DNA of 64,000 bases from Streptomyces sp. NL15-2K (GTDB lineage Bacteria; Actinomycetota; Actinomycetes; Streptomycetales; Streptomycetaceae), in contig NZ_CP130630.1 in assembly GCF_030551255.1 (NCBI RefSeq), positions 7,607,501-7,671,500 of the forward strand, written 5' to 3'. The notes under the pieces were generated by a model. It was not told where the DNA came from and did no database searches. It saw only the letters and a list, made by a program, of their open reading frames with translations. The position numbers and the translations under genes were made by a program. Shown here piece by piece: positions 1-9,856 of this stretch; positions within the stretch are counted from its first letter, which is position 1; each line of letters starts with the position of its first letter.

Positions 1-1713
1 CAGACCGGTGAGGGCGGTTACGGCGCTCCAGGCGGCCAGGGCGGCTACGGCAGCCAGGGTGCCGCCGCCCAGAACGGCCAGGGCGGTTACGTCGGCCAGA
101 ACGGCCCCAACGGCTTCAACGGGCCGAACGGCTCCGGCGGCTCCAGCGGCCCCGGTGGCCCGCAGGGCCCCGCGGGCCCGACAAGCGGTCCGGTCACCGG
201 CGACGGCCCCCTCGTGCCGCCCGTCAGCAGCGGCTCCGACGGCCTGAGCGGTCTCACCGGATCCCACGGTCCCACCGGATCCCACGGTCTCACCGGATCC
301 CACGGTCTCACCGGACCCCATGGACCCACCGGACCCCACGGACCCACCGGACCCGATGGACCCCACGGCCCCACCGGCCCAGCCACCCCCACCACCCCCG
401 GCGGCCCCCCCGGCATGGGCACCCCCGGCGCCCCAGGCACACCCACCGGCCCCGGACCTGGCCCCGGCGCCCCCACCGGCCCCGTCCCCGCCCCCGGCCC
501 CCCCACCGGCCTAGGCCCCGGCGGCGGAATGAGCGACGACACCGCGATCCTCACCCCGCAGAAGCCTGCCCCCGAGCCCGGCACCCCCGGCTACGGCGGC
601 GCCCCCGGCAACGTCTCCGGACATACCGTCACCAGCGGTATCCCCGTGGTCCCGTCCGACCGGAACTCGGCCTTCCCGCCGGGCGCGCACACCGACGGAC
701 CCGTGCCGCCGGCCCCGAAGCTGCCCGAGCCGGGTGCGCAGAACGCGTCCGCGGCCTCCGCGCCCAAGAAGAAGGGGCGCAGCAAGCTGGGGCTGCTCAC
801 CGGCGGCGTGATCGTCGTCGCCGCCGGTGCCTACGGCGCCGGGCTGCTGATGAACAGCTCCGACGTGCCCAAGGGCACCACCGTGCTCGGCGTCGACATC
901 GGCGGCGGTACCCGTGACGACGCCGTCGAGAAGCTCAACAAGACCTTCGACGGCCGGGTGAACAAGGAACTGAAGCTGTCGGTGGACGGCAAGACCGTCG
1001 CGCTCAAGCCGGACCAGGCCGGGCTCCAGTTCGACATGACGTCCACGGTCAGTACGGCCGCGAAGAGCGACTACAACCCGGTCTCCGTGATCGGCTCGCT
1101 GTTCGGCCAGCACCGGGTCGTCGAGCCGGTCATGCCGGTCGACGAGGAGAAGCTGCAGGCCGCCTTGCAGGACGCCGCCGGCGGCACCGGCTCGGCGACC
1201 GACGGCACGATCAGGTTCGAGCCGGGCAAGGCCGTCGCCGTGTACGGCAAGGCGGGCAAGAGCGTCGACGTCACCAAGTCGACCGAGGCGGTCGAAGAGG
1301 CGTTCCGCACGCAGGTGGAGACCGGCACGGCCTCCGCGGTGTCGCTCCCGACGACCACCAAGGAGCCGACGGTCTCGAAGGCCGAGGTCGACCGGATGAT
1401 GAAGGAGTTCGCCGAGCCGGCGATGTCCGGCAACGTCACGGTGCAGACGGACGCGGCCCACAGCATCCCGTTCAGCCCGCAGAACTCGCTGTGGAAGTTC
1501 CTCCGGGTCAAGGCCGTCGACGGCAAGCTCACCGACGCCCCCGACGCGGCCGCTCTCAAGGAGCTCTACGGCAGCACCTTCGACGGCGTCCTGATCGCCC
1601 GGGCCAACGGTCAGAAGACGCCGGTCACGGTCGAGGACGTCTACGGCGCCCTGCGCCTGGCGCTGAAGAGCAAGACCGACCGCGTGGCCGTGATCGACAC
1701 CAACCCCAGCTAG
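1..1713 (+). CDS. Membrane-anchored protein with collagen-like N-terminal region and YoaR/VanW-type domains (5' partial)
   Basis: The reading frame is open from the first base of the window, so the true start lies upstream. The visible part begins with Gly/Gln/Asn-rich GGYG-type repeats, then about 30 Gly-Xaa-Yaa triplets (GLTGSH and GPTGPH units), a KKKGR basic stretch near base 770, one transmembrane segment (about bases 790-855) and an outer region with two copies resembling the putative peptidoglycan-binding fold of YoaR/VanW proteins (one starts at [12 protein letters not shown]). The positive-inside rule puts the Gly/Pro-rich part in the cytoplasm and the repeated domains outside. A cell-wall role is inferred from the domain type only. 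It ends 168 bases before an ABC transporter operon and is followed by a terminator, so it is probably transcribed separately. Confidence 0.75.
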   Translation, partial: QTGEGGYGAPGGQGGYGSQGAAAQNGQGGYVGQNGPNGFNGPNGSGGSSGPGGPQGPAGPTSGPVTGDGPLVPPVSSGSDGLSGLTGSHGPTGSHGLTGSHGLTGPHGPTGPHGPTGPDGPHGPTGPATPTTPGGPPGMGTPGAPGTPTGPGPGPGAPTGPVPAPGPPTGLGPGGGMSDDTAILTPQKPAPEPGTPGYGGAPGNVSGHTVTSGIPVVPSDRNSAFPPGAHTDGPVPPAPKLPEPGAQNASAASAPKKKGRSKLGLLTGGVIVVAAGAYGAGLLMNSSDVPKGTTVLGVDIGGGTRDDAVEKLNKTFDGRVNKELKLSVDGKTVALKPDQAGLQFDMTSTVSTAAKSDYNPVSVIGSLFGQHRVVEPVMPVDEEKLQAALQDAAGGTGSATDGTIRFEPGKAVAVYGKAGKSVDVTKSTEAVEEAFRTQVETGTASAVSLPTTTKEPTVSKAEVDRMMKEFAEPAMSGNVTVQTDAAHSIPFSPQNSLWKFLRVKAVDGKLTDAPDAAALKELYGSTFDGVLIARANGQKTPVTVEDVYGALRLALKSKTDRVAVIDTNPS

Positions 1714-1734
1714 CGGAGCAGACCGCGGCCACCA

Positions 1735-1770
1735 CGAGAGGGCATCCGGCACACGCCGGGTGCCCTCTCG
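1735..1770 (+). terminator. Rho-independent-type hairpin after the collagen-like protein
   Basis: CGAGAGGGCA (1735-1744) pairs perfectly with TGCCCTCTCG (1761-1770) around a GC-rich loop. It lies 21 bases after the stop codon. As is common in Streptomyces, there is no long T run. Confidence 0.7.
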
Positions 1771-1881
1771 TCGTACGACCACAGGGCCGCCGTACGACAG
1801 CCGCCGTATGACATCTGTCATCCGGCACTCAGGATCACCGACACTGCCGTCCCCCGGGCCCCCGCGGCCACCCTGGACGGC

Positions 1882-2808
1882 ATGACGACAACTACGGCGA
1901 CCACCACGCCGGTGGTCGGGTTCGACCAGGTGAGCAAGCGGTACGGAAGCGTGCGGGCCGTGGACGGGCTGTCGCTCGCCCTGCACCCCGGGGAGACGGT
2001 CGCCCTGCTGGGGCCGAACGGGGCCGGCAAGTCCACCACGCTCGACCTGCTGCTCGGCCTCAAGCAGCCGGACAACGGCACGGTCCGCGTCTTCGGCACG
2101 GCACCGCGCGCGGCGATCGTCGCCGGGCGGGTCGGCGCCATGCTGCAGAGCGGCGGACTGATGGACGAGGTCACGGTCGCGGAGCTGGTACGGCTCGCCT
2201 GCGACCTGCACCCGAAGCCGTACCGCACGGCCGATGTGCTGTCCCGAGCGGGTATCGCGCAGATCGCCGGCCGCAAGGTCAACAAGCTGTCCGGTGGCCA
2301 GGCCCAGCGGGTCCGTTTCGCCCTCGCCACGGCCGGCGACAGCGATCTGATCGTCCTGGACGAACCGACCACCGGCATGGACGTCTCCACCCGCCAGGCC
2401 TTCTGGGCCACCATGCGCGAGCAGGCCGACCAGGGGCGGACCGTCCTCTTCGCCACGCACTACCTCGAGGAGGCCGACGCCATCGCCGACCGCGTGCTGG
2501 TGCTGCACCGAGGCCGGCTGCTGGCCGACGGCACGGCCGCCGAGATCAAGGCGAAGGCCGGCGCCCGCAGGATCTCCTTCGACCTCCGCGACGGCCCGAT
2601 CGACGAGGCCCCTCTGCGCGCCCTGCCCTTCCTCACCACCATCGACATATCCGGCCAGACCGTCCGCATCCAGTCCACCGACGCCGACGCGACCGTCCAC
2701 GCCCTGTACGGCCTCGGGGTGTACCCCCGCAACCTCGAAGTCGCCGGGCTCGGACTGGAGCAGGCCTTCGTCGCCATCACCGCCGCCGAGGAGGCCAAGC
2801 AGTCATGA
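1882..2808 (+). CDS. ABC transporter ATP-binding protein (DrrA/CcmA-like)
   Basis: A 308-residue nucleotide-binding subunit of an ABC-2 type exporter. Walker A GPNGAGKST is at residues 44-52, the signature LSGGQ at about 136-140, Walker B LIVLDEP at about 156-162, and the switch histidine at 193. The C-terminal 90 residues are the extension typical of DrrA-type exporters for drugs or lipids. It overlaps the permease gene by four bases (ATGA). The operon continues into a sensor kinase and response regulator, a common Firmicutes/Actinobacteria arrangement in which the two-component system controls its own exporter. The substrate cannot be read from sequence. Confidence 0.92.
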   Translation: MTTTTATTTPVVGFDQVSKRYGSVRAVDGLSLALHPGETVALLGPNGAGKSTTLDLLLGLKQPDNGTVRVFGTAPRAAIVAGRVGAMLQSGGLMDEVTVAELVRLACDLHPKPYRTADVLSRAGIAQIAGRKVNKLSGGQAQRVRFALATAGDSDLIVLDEPTTGMDVSTRQAFWATMREQADQGRTVLFATHYLEEADAIADRVLVLHRGRLLADGTAAEIKAKAGARRISFDLRDGPIDEAPLRALPFLTTIDISGQTVRIQSTDADATVHALYGLGVYPRNLEVAGLGLEQAFVAITAAEEAKQS

Positions 2809-3541
2809 ACAGCCTGATCAAGCTGGAACTCGCCCGCGCCCTGCGCAACCGCAAGTTCCTGTTCTTCTCGGTGATCTACCCGTCGGTGCTGTTCCTGATC
2901 ATCGCGGGCAGCGCCGACAGCACGACGAAAGTCACGGGCACCGGCCTCACCCTGCCGACGTACATGATGGTCTCGATGGCCTCCTTCGGCGCCCTGACCG
3001 CCGTCCTGATGGGCAACAGCGAACGCATCGCCAAGGAGCGCGAATCCGGCTGGGTGCGCCAGCTGCGACTGACCACGCTGCCCGGCCGCGGCTACGTCCT
3101 GGCGAAGACCGCGAGCGCCGCCGTGGTGAGCCTGCCGTCGATCGTGATCGTCTTCGCCGTCGCCGCCGCGGTGAAGGACGTACGCCTGGACGCCTGGCAG
3201 TGGCTCGCCCTCACCGGCGCGATCTGGGCCGGCAGCCTCGTCTTCGCCGCGCTCGGCGTCGCCATCGGCTACCTCGCCAGCGGGGACGCGGTCCGCCCGA
3301 TCACGATGATCACCTACTTCGGGCTGTCGATGCTGGGCGGCCTGTGGATGCCGACGACGACCTTCCCGACCTGGCTGCAGGACATCGCCGAGTGGCTGCC
3401 CACCCACGCGTACGCTGCCCTGGGGCAGGCGATCGAGCAGAGCCAGGCCCCGCACGCCAAGGACATCGCCCTCCTCGCCGCGTTCTTCGCCCTGTTCGCG
3501 GGCGGCGCGGCCTGGCTCTACCGGAAGGACACGCTGAAGGC

Positions 3542-3545
<4 letters not shown>
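2805..3545 (+). CDS. ABC-2 type transporter permease
   Basis: A 246-residue membrane protein of the ABC-2 permease family with about six transmembrane segments. The first follows the amphipathic NSLIKLELARALRNRKF start, and the last is ALLAAFFALFAGGAAWLY near the C-terminus. It forms the channel for the ATPase encoded just upstream. Its start overlaps the ATPase stop (ATGA) and its stop overlaps the kinase GTG start (GTGA), so the three genes are translationally coupled. Confidence 0.9.
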
Positions 3546-4716
<1,171 letters not shown>

Positions 4717-4720
<4 letters not shown>

Positions 4721-5331
4721 CCCGCACGATCAAGGTCCTGCTCGCCGAGGACCAGTCGATGGTCCGCGAGGCACTGGCCGCCCTGCTCGGCCTGGAGGAC
4801 GACATCGAGGTCGTCGCCCAGGTCGCCCGCGGTGACGAGGTACTGGCCGCCGCACGCGCGCACGACGTCGACGTGGCCCTGCTGGACATCGAGATGCCGG
4901 GCGCGACGGGCATCGAGGCGGCGGCGCGACTCCACCGGGAACTCCCGGCGTTGAAGCTGGTCGTCCTCACCACCTTCGGCCGCCCCGGCTACCTCCGCAG
5001 CGCGATGGAGGCAGGCGCCGACGCCTTCCTGGTCAAGGACGCCCCCGCCGCCCAACTGGCGGAGGCGATCCGCAAGGTCCTGGCGGGAGACCGGGTCATC
5101 GACCCCACCCTGGCGGCAGCGGCCCTCGCGGAGGGCGCGAACCCTTTGACGGACCGCGAGCGGGAGGTGCTGCGAGCGGCAGCGGACGGCTCCACGAACG
5201 CGGAGCTGGCGGCGACCCTGCACCTGTCCCAGGGCACGGTGCGCAACTACCTGTCCACGGCGATCCAGAAGCTGGCGGTACGGAACAGGGCGGAGGCGGT
5301 ACGGATCGCACGAGAGAAGGGTTGGCTGTAA
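4717..5331 (+). CDS. LuxR/NarL-family response regulator
   Basis: A 204-residue response regulator. The receiver domain has acidic residues E11/D12, phosphoacceptor D57 (LLDIEMPG), a conserved Thr (VVLTTFG) and Lys (FLVKDAP). The C-terminal LuxR helix-turn-helix starts at LTDREREVLRAAADG. It overlaps the kinase stop by four bases (ATGA) and is the last gene of the four-gene exporter operon, so it most likely regulates the exporter, although no operator was identified. Confidence 0.93.
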
Positions 5332-5349
5332 ACCGCCCGAACCGCACCC

Positions 5350-6201
5350 TCAATTCAGCATCGCTCGCGCGGCATGAGCCTGCTGCCGCACCCGCTCCGC
5401 GGCCGGCTCATCCACCGCCCCCACCACATCGGCATAAGCCTCAAGCTCCGCCGCCCCCTCGACGAAGTCACCCCGCTGCACCAACAACTGCGCCCGCTCA
5501 TACCGCAACCGGGCCGGATGCGAAGGCAACAACAGGGCCAACTCCACCGCCCACAAGGAGACATCCGACCGCTCCGGCCGAGCAGCCGCCCACGCCCGGA
5601 TGTTGTTCAGGATCCGCGCGACCACCTCCAAAGGCTCCGCGGGACCAAGCATCGACGGATGCAGGGACGCCCCCGTGGCCCCCGCCACCAACACCTCCGC
5701 ATCGGCCCCGCTCAGCACCCGCCCCCCGTCGAACGGATCGGCCAGCACCTGCTCCTCCAGGGCCCCGAACCCGACCACGAAGTGCCCCGGCAGAGCCACC
5801 CCGTACACGTGGGCCCCGGCCCGTCGCGCGACCTCCATCCACACCACCGACAACAGGATCGGCAGCCCACGCCGCCGCACCAGCACCTGGTGCAGCAACG
5901 ACGACTCGAGCCGTTGATAGTCCGCGGCGGAGCCGCGAAACCCACACCGGTCCCCGAGCAGCTCACGCAGCGCCACGGCCCAGGAGCGCGGCCCGCCGGG
6001 CCGGAACGGCAGCTGCCCGGCCAGCCGGTCCAGCTCGATCTGCGCGGCGTCCAGGCCCGCCTCGTCCAGCGTCCCGTCCGCCTCCGCACCCACCAGCAGG
6101 CACAGGGCGGACAGATCGGGCCGTTCGGAGCGTGCCTCTTCGGCGAACCGCCGCCGCACCTCGGCGGACCGCTCGGGCGATGGGGGGTAGGGGGGACGCA
6201 T
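5350..6201 (-). CDS. SirB1/transglutaminase-like family protein
   Basis: A 283-residue soluble protein of the SirB1 family (transglutaminase-like core plus tetratricopeptide-like C-terminus). The stretch RRRGLPILLSVVWMEVARRAGAHVYGVALPGHFVVG is typical of the family's transglutaminase-like fold. The classical Cys of the triad is not obvious, so enzymatic activity is uncertain. I chose ATG 6201, preceded by AAAGGG. A GTG at 6222 in the same frame is an alternative. It lies 29 bases downstream of the GNAT gene on the same strand and is probably co-transcribed with it. Its 3' end converges on the response regulator. Confidence 0.8.
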   Translation of the reverse strand: MRPPYPPSPERSAEVRRRFAEEARSERPDLSALCLLVGAEADGTLDEAGLDAAQIELDRLAGQLPFRPGGPRSWAVALRELLGDRCGFRGSAADYQRLESSLLHQVLVRRRGLPILLSVVWMEVARRAGAHVYGVALPGHFVVGFGALEEQVLADPFDGGRVLSGADAEVLVAGATGASLHPSMLGPAEPLEVVARILNNIRAWAAARPERSDVSLWAVELALLLPSHPARLRYERAQLLVQRGDFVEGAAELEAYADVVGAVDEPAAERVRQQAHAARAMLN

Positions 6202-6230
6202 AGCTGGCTCGTGCCCTTTCACGGCGATCG

Positions 6231-7280
6231 CTACCGGCCGCCGCCGGATGTTCCCGGCGCCCGGTAGTGGTGGTACGCGTGATGCGCGGCGAAGCCCATC
6301 CCGGCATACAGCTCCCGCGCCCCCGCGTTGTCCGTCTCGACCTGGAGCCAGGCGGCCGAGGCGCCCTCGTCCAGGGCCTGCCGGGCGAGCGCCGCCATCA
6401 CGGCCGAGGCCAGCCCCTGGCGTCGTAGCGCCGGATCCACCTCGACGGCGGCGAAACCGGCCCACCGCCCGTCGACGACACACCGCCCGATGGCGGCGGG
6501 CGCGCCCCCGGCCTCACCGGGAACCGTGGCGAACCACACCGAGGGCCCTCCCCCACTCTCGGCTTCGCTCGAGCGGGGGGACCCCCATCCCAGCACCTTC
6601 AGGGCCACCTCGCTCATCCCCTTGCGCTGATACCGCGCCAGCCAGTCCGCACCGGCCTCCCGGGACAGCACCACCCCGGTCGGCTCGTTCCGGTCGGCGA
6701 CCGGAGCCAGTGCCCCGATCCACATCTCGGCGCTCACCTCCCGCACCCAGCCCCGCCGCTCCAGCTCCGCGCACAGCATCTCCTGCGTGCCCTCGGCGCC
6801 GGTCGCGGTCTGCACATAGGCGGGCAGCCCACGGTCGCCGTACCACCGCCGTACGACGCTCAGGGCCTCGTCGAGGGGTATCCCGGGGTCGCCGAGGGGC
6901 AGCACCGAATTGGCACGCCGGGTGAATCCGCCGGCTGCCCGCAGCTCCCACTCGCCGAGCCGCTCGCTCTCCACCGGCCGCCAGGCGCGCGCGGAGACGC
7001 GCGCCAGTTCCTCGTACGAGGCCGCGGGGCCCCGTCGCCGGGCGGGTGCGGGGGGTACGACCTTGCCGGCGACCAGTGTGGATTCCGGGATCCGGACGGT
7101 TTCCCCGTCGCGGCGCGTGATCAGCAGCACACCGTCGTTCCATGATGTGAGAACACCCACCGTGTCGGTGAACTTCTCCTGCGAGGCTCCAGGTTCCCCC
7201 AAGCGCCGTACGGAGACCCGTTTACCCACGTCAGCTGCGGTGATACGGACCACAAGGCGCCCAGTCGACGAGATTTCCAC
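6231..7280 (-). CDS. GNAT-family N-acetyltransferase with N-terminal small beta-barrel-like domain
   Basis: A 349-residue protein. The first 80 residues (ITAADVGKRVSVRRL, then TVGVLTSWNDGVLLI) look like a small beta-rich domain reminiscent of SH3-type folds. The C-terminal 130 residues are a GNAT domain with acetyl-CoA motif A (VEVDPALRRQGLASAVM, Q/RxxGxG/A type) and motif B (WLQVETDNAGARELYAGMGF). The acceptor substrate is unknown. It starts at GTG 7280 with GGAGGGG about 11 bases upstream. It is divergent from the ferredoxin gene, with about 140 bases between starts. Confidence 0.85.
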   Translation of the reverse strand: MEISSTGRLVVRITAADVGKRVSVRRLGEPGASQEKFTDTVGVLTSWNDGVLLITRRDGETVRIPESTLVAGKVVPPAPARRRGPAASYEELARVSARAWRPVESERLGEWELRAAGGFTRRANSVLPLGDPGIPLDEALSVVRRWYGDRGLPAYVQTATGAEGTQEMLCAELERRGWVREVSAEMWIGALAPVADRNEPTGVVLSREAGADWLARYQRKGMSEVALKVLGWGSPRSSEAESGGGPSVWFATVPGEAGGAPAAIGRCVVDGRWAGFAAVEVDPALRRQGLASAVMAALARQALDEGASAAWLQVETDNAGARELYAGMGFAAHHAYHHYRAPGTSGGGR

Positions 7281-7420
7281 AGGTCAGTTCACCCCTCCTG
7301 TTCGGATCATGCCCAGGAACGGAGATACTAGGGGCGGGCATCGACGACGCCGCGCTCCCGCGCGCCAGGCGGCGGAGCCTGTGGAGGCCCGCCAGCGCCC
7401 TATCGAGGAGGAACGACAGC

Positions 7421-7738
7421 GTGACCTACGTCATCGCGCAGCCTTGTGTCGACGTCAAGGACAAGGCGTGCATCGAGGAGTGCCCGGTCGACTGCATTTA
7501 CGAGGGCTCCCGGTCCTTGTACATCCACCCGGACGAATGCGTCGACTGCGGGGCTTGTGAGCCGGTCTGCCCGGTCGAGGCGATCTTCTACGAGGACGAC
7601 ACTCCGGAGGAGTGGAAGGACTACTACAAGGCGAACGTCGAGTTCTTCGACGAGCTCGGCTCACCCGGCGGCGCCAGCAAGCTGGGCCTGATCGAGCGCG
7701 ACCACCCCTTCATCGCCGCGCTGCCGCCGCAGGCCTAG
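7421..7738 (+). CDS. fdxA: Seven-iron ferredoxin
   Basis: A 105-residue bacterial-type 7Fe ferredoxin. Cys9, Cys17 and Cys50 fit the [3Fe-4S] site and Cys21, Cys40, Cys43 and Cys46 the [4Fe-4S] site. The acidic C-terminal tail (EDDTPEEWKDYYKANVEFF) is typical of actinobacterial FdxA. It starts at GTG 7421 behind a GAGGAGGAACGA ribosome site. It serves as an electron carrier for oxidoreductases or cytochromes P450; the partner is not encoded nearby. It is separated from dapC by a strong terminator. Confidence 0.95.
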   Translation: MTYVIAQPCVDVKDKACIEECPVDCIYEGSRSLYIHPDECVDCGACEPVCPVEAIFYEDDTPEEWKDYYKANVEFFDELGSPGGASKLGLIERDHPFIAALPPQA

Positions 7739-7767
7739 TGAGGCCGGCGGGCGACCGCAGCCGCGCC

Positions 7768-7818
7768 GCCTCGGTCCCGTACGGCCTGATCACCTTGATC
7801 GCCGTACGGGACCGAGGC
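7768..7818 (+). terminator. 18-bp perfect hairpin between fdxA and dapC
   Basis: GCCTCGGTCCCGTACGGC (7768-7785) and its exact reverse complement (7801-7818) enclose a 15-base loop. It follows the fdxA stop by 29 bases and ends 31 bases before dapC, so it could terminate fdxA transcripts or attenuate read-through into dapC. Confidence 0.8.
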
Positions 7819-7849
7819 GTTTGCCGCACCAGAAAGTGAGCCAGATCCC

Positions 7850-8965
7850 GTGTCCGCAGTCTCCGACCGTCTCCCCACGTTTCCCTGGGACAAGCTGGCG
7901 CCGTACAAGAAGACGGCCGCCGCGCACCCGGACGGCATCGTCGATCTGTCCGTCGGCACCCCGGTCGACCCGGTCCCCGAGCTGATCCAGAAAGCGCTGG
8001 TCGCCGCGGCGGACTCGCCGGGCTATCCGACCGTCTGGGGCACGCCCGAACTGCGCGACGCGATCACCGGCTGGGTGGAGCGCCGGCTGGGCGCGCGTGG
8101 GGTCACCCACCGCCACGTCCTGCCGGTCGTCGGCTCCAAGGAACTGGTCGCCTGGCTCCCGACCCAGCTGGGTCTCGGCCCCGGCGACAAGGTGGCCCAC
8201 CCCCGCCTGGCCTACCCGACCTACGAGGTGGGCGCGCGCCTCGCCCGCGCGGACTACGAGGTCTACACGACGACGTCAGGCGCTGACGCGCCGGGCCCCA
8301 CGGACCTGGACCCGGCGAACCTGAAGCTGCTCTGGCTGAACTCGCCGTCCAACCCCACGGGCCAGGTGCTGAGCAAGGCGGAGCTCACCCGGATCGTCGC
8401 CTGGGCCCGCGAGCACGGCGTCCTGCTCTTCTCCGACGAGTGCTACCTGGAGCTGGGCTGGGAGGCGGACCCGGTCTCCGTCCTCCACCCCGACGTGAAC
8501 GGCGGCTCGTACGACGGCATCGTCGCCGTCCACTCCCTGTCCAAGCGCTCCAACCTGGCGGGCTACCGTGCGGCCTTCCTCGCCGGCGACCCGGCCGTCC
8601 TCGCGCCGCTGCTGGAGATCCGCAAGCACGGCGGCATGATGACCCCCGCGACCACGCAGGCGGCGGTGGTGGCGGCCCTGAGCGACGACACGCACGTTCA
8701 CGAGCAGCGGGAGCGGTACGCGGCCCGCCGTACGGCCCTGCGTGCGGCCCTGCTCTCCCACGGCTTCCGCATCGAACACAGCGAGGCCAGCCTCTACCTC
8801 TGGGCGACGCGCGACGAGTCCTGCTGGTCCACGGTGGCCCACCTGGCCGACCTGGGCATCCTGGTCGCACCGGGCGACTTCTACGGCACGGCGGGCGAGA
8901 AGTTCGTACGGGTGGCCCTGACGGCGACGGACGAGCGGGTGCGGGCGGCCGTAGAGCGTCTGTAA
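7850..8965 (+). CDS. dapC: Succinyldiaminopimelate transaminase
   Basis: A 371-residue class I/II fold-type I aminotransferase. Landmarks are GYPTVWGTPELRDAI near residue 60, NSPSNPTG (phosphate/PLP region), FSDECYLELGW and the PLP lysine in SLSKRSNLAGYR. It converts N-succinyl-2-amino-6-ketopimelate to succinyl-diaminopimelate with glutamate, in the pathway to meso-diaminopimelate and lysine. The succinylase branch is completed by DapE encoded at 10909-11988. It starts at GTG 7850 behind AAAGTGAG. The ferredoxin-DapC pairing is widespread in Actinobacteria. Some family members also act as prephenate aminotransferase, which cannot be excluded. Confidence 0.92.
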   Translation: MSAVSDRLPTFPWDKLAPYKKTAAAHPDGIVDLSVGTPVDPVPELIQKALVAAADSPGYPTVWGTPELRDAITGWVERRLGARGVTHRHVLPVVGSKELVAWLPTQLGLGPGDKVAHPRLAYPTYEVGARLARADYEVYTTTSGADAPGPTDLDPANLKLLWLNSPSNPTGQVLSKAELTRIVAWAREHGVLLFSDECYLELGWEADPVSVLHPDVNGGSYDGIVAVHSLSKRSNLAGYRAAFLAGDPAVLAPLLEIRKHGGMMTPATTQAAVVAALSDDTHVHEQRERYAARRTALRAALLSHGFRIEHSEASLYLWATRDESCWSTVAHLADLGILVAPGDFYGTAGEKFVRVALTATDERVRAAVERL

Positions 8966-8981
8966 CCGCTGTGGCACACAT

Positions 8982-9020
8982 GGCTACGGGGTCCAGGAGA
9001 CATCCCTGGACCCCGTAGCC
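8982..9020. terminator. Bidirectional terminator between dapC and the convergent secreted protein
   Basis: A 16-bp perfect inverted repeat (GGCTACGGGGTCCAGG at 8982-8997, partner 9005-9020) with a 7-base loop, placed between two convergent genes. Confidence 0.85.
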
Positions 9021-9044
9021 GTACAGCCGGGCGGCAAGCCGCCG

Positions 9045-9524
9045 TCAGCCGAGGGGAAGCCCCTTCGCGGGCAGCTTGGCGGTCGACGGCAGCCCACCCT
9101 TGGTCAGCGAGTCCGTCGGCAGCCCACCCTTCGTCAGTCCGCCCTTGGTCAGTCCGCCCTTCGTGGCGCTCGACGCGGTGTCACCCACGATTTCCCCGGC
9201 GGAGCCCGCCGCCTCGCCCGCGGCCTTCTGCAGCGCGGGCGTCGTCTTCTTCACGGCCTTGCCACTGGTCTTGCCCGCGGCCGGCACAGCCTTCTTGACG
9301 GCCTTGCTGCCGGTGTCGCCCGCGGTAGCGGTCATCTGCTGAGCAGCACTGTCGACCGTGTTGCCGACGCTCGCCCCGTCCAGGGCGGTCAGCCCGCCGA
9401 CGTTCGGGGTGGCGGGCAGTTCGGGGGCCGCACTCGCGGAGCCGGCCGCACCGACCCCGGCAGCCGCTCCCGCAGCGACGAGCAGCGCGGCACGGGCGAT
9501 CCGTCGGGTCAGGGGGAGGGACAT
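9045..9524 (-). CDS. Small secreted Ala/Lys/Gly-rich protein with KGGL repeats
   Basis: A 159-residue protein with a clear signal peptide: RR near residue 8, a hydrophobic core and the cleavage motif ASA/APE. The mature part is low-complexity, with a central helix-prone Ala/Lys region (KAVKKAVPAAGKTSGKAVKK) and a C-terminus of four KGGLT/P-type repeats. I recognise no catalytic motif. It starts at ATG 9524 with AAAGGAGCAAC just upstream, a strong ribosome site. Homologues are often annotated as 'ATP-binding protein', but I see no Walker motif. A structural or cell-surface role is a guess. Confidence 0.75.
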   Translation of the reverse strand: MSLPLTRRIARAALLVAAGAAAGVGAAGSASAAPELPATPNVGGLTALDGASVGNTVDSAAQQMTATAGDTGSKAVKKAVPAAGKTSGKAVKKTTPALQKAAGEAAGSAGEIVGDTASSATKGGLTKGGLTKGGLPTDSLTKGGLPSTAKLPAKGLPLG

Positions 9525-9856
9525 GTTGCTCCTTTGACGGGAGGGAACGATGAAGTGTCCGACCAAGCCCGGAGGTTTGATATCCGGTCTCGGACGCAGT
9601 GACTACCGCTCGAAGCCCGGGAAGGTTGCGGCACCGCAATGTAAAGAGTTGGCAATGCGTCGCATTATCGCCTGCGGATAAAAACGGGCAAAAAGTATCT
9701 GGTCGAAGTTCGCCGAATCCTTACAGCCCTTTGTTTCCAAGGTTTCGGCAGATGCGGGGGTGACCCGGCGAATACCTGCGCACACCGCCGGCGGTATCCG
9801 GCCCACGTAACCCTTGCGGGTGAGCTCTCGTACTGGTGCTCGTACCGCTGTTTGTC
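9525..9856. other. 332-bp intergenic region upstream of the KGGL protein
   Basis: No gene is supported here. The part at about 9630-9720 is AT-richer than its surroundings and probably carries the minus-strand promoter for the secreted protein, but I could not assign convincing -35/-10 boxes. The side near 9857 is the 3' flank of the lysozyme-like gene. Confidence 0.5.

Noticed and set aside
511..2700. 729-codon minus-strand frame opposite the collagen-like and ABC genes
   Set aside because: It is a mirror frame of two well-supported plus-strand genes, with composition typical of antisense GC-rich shadows.
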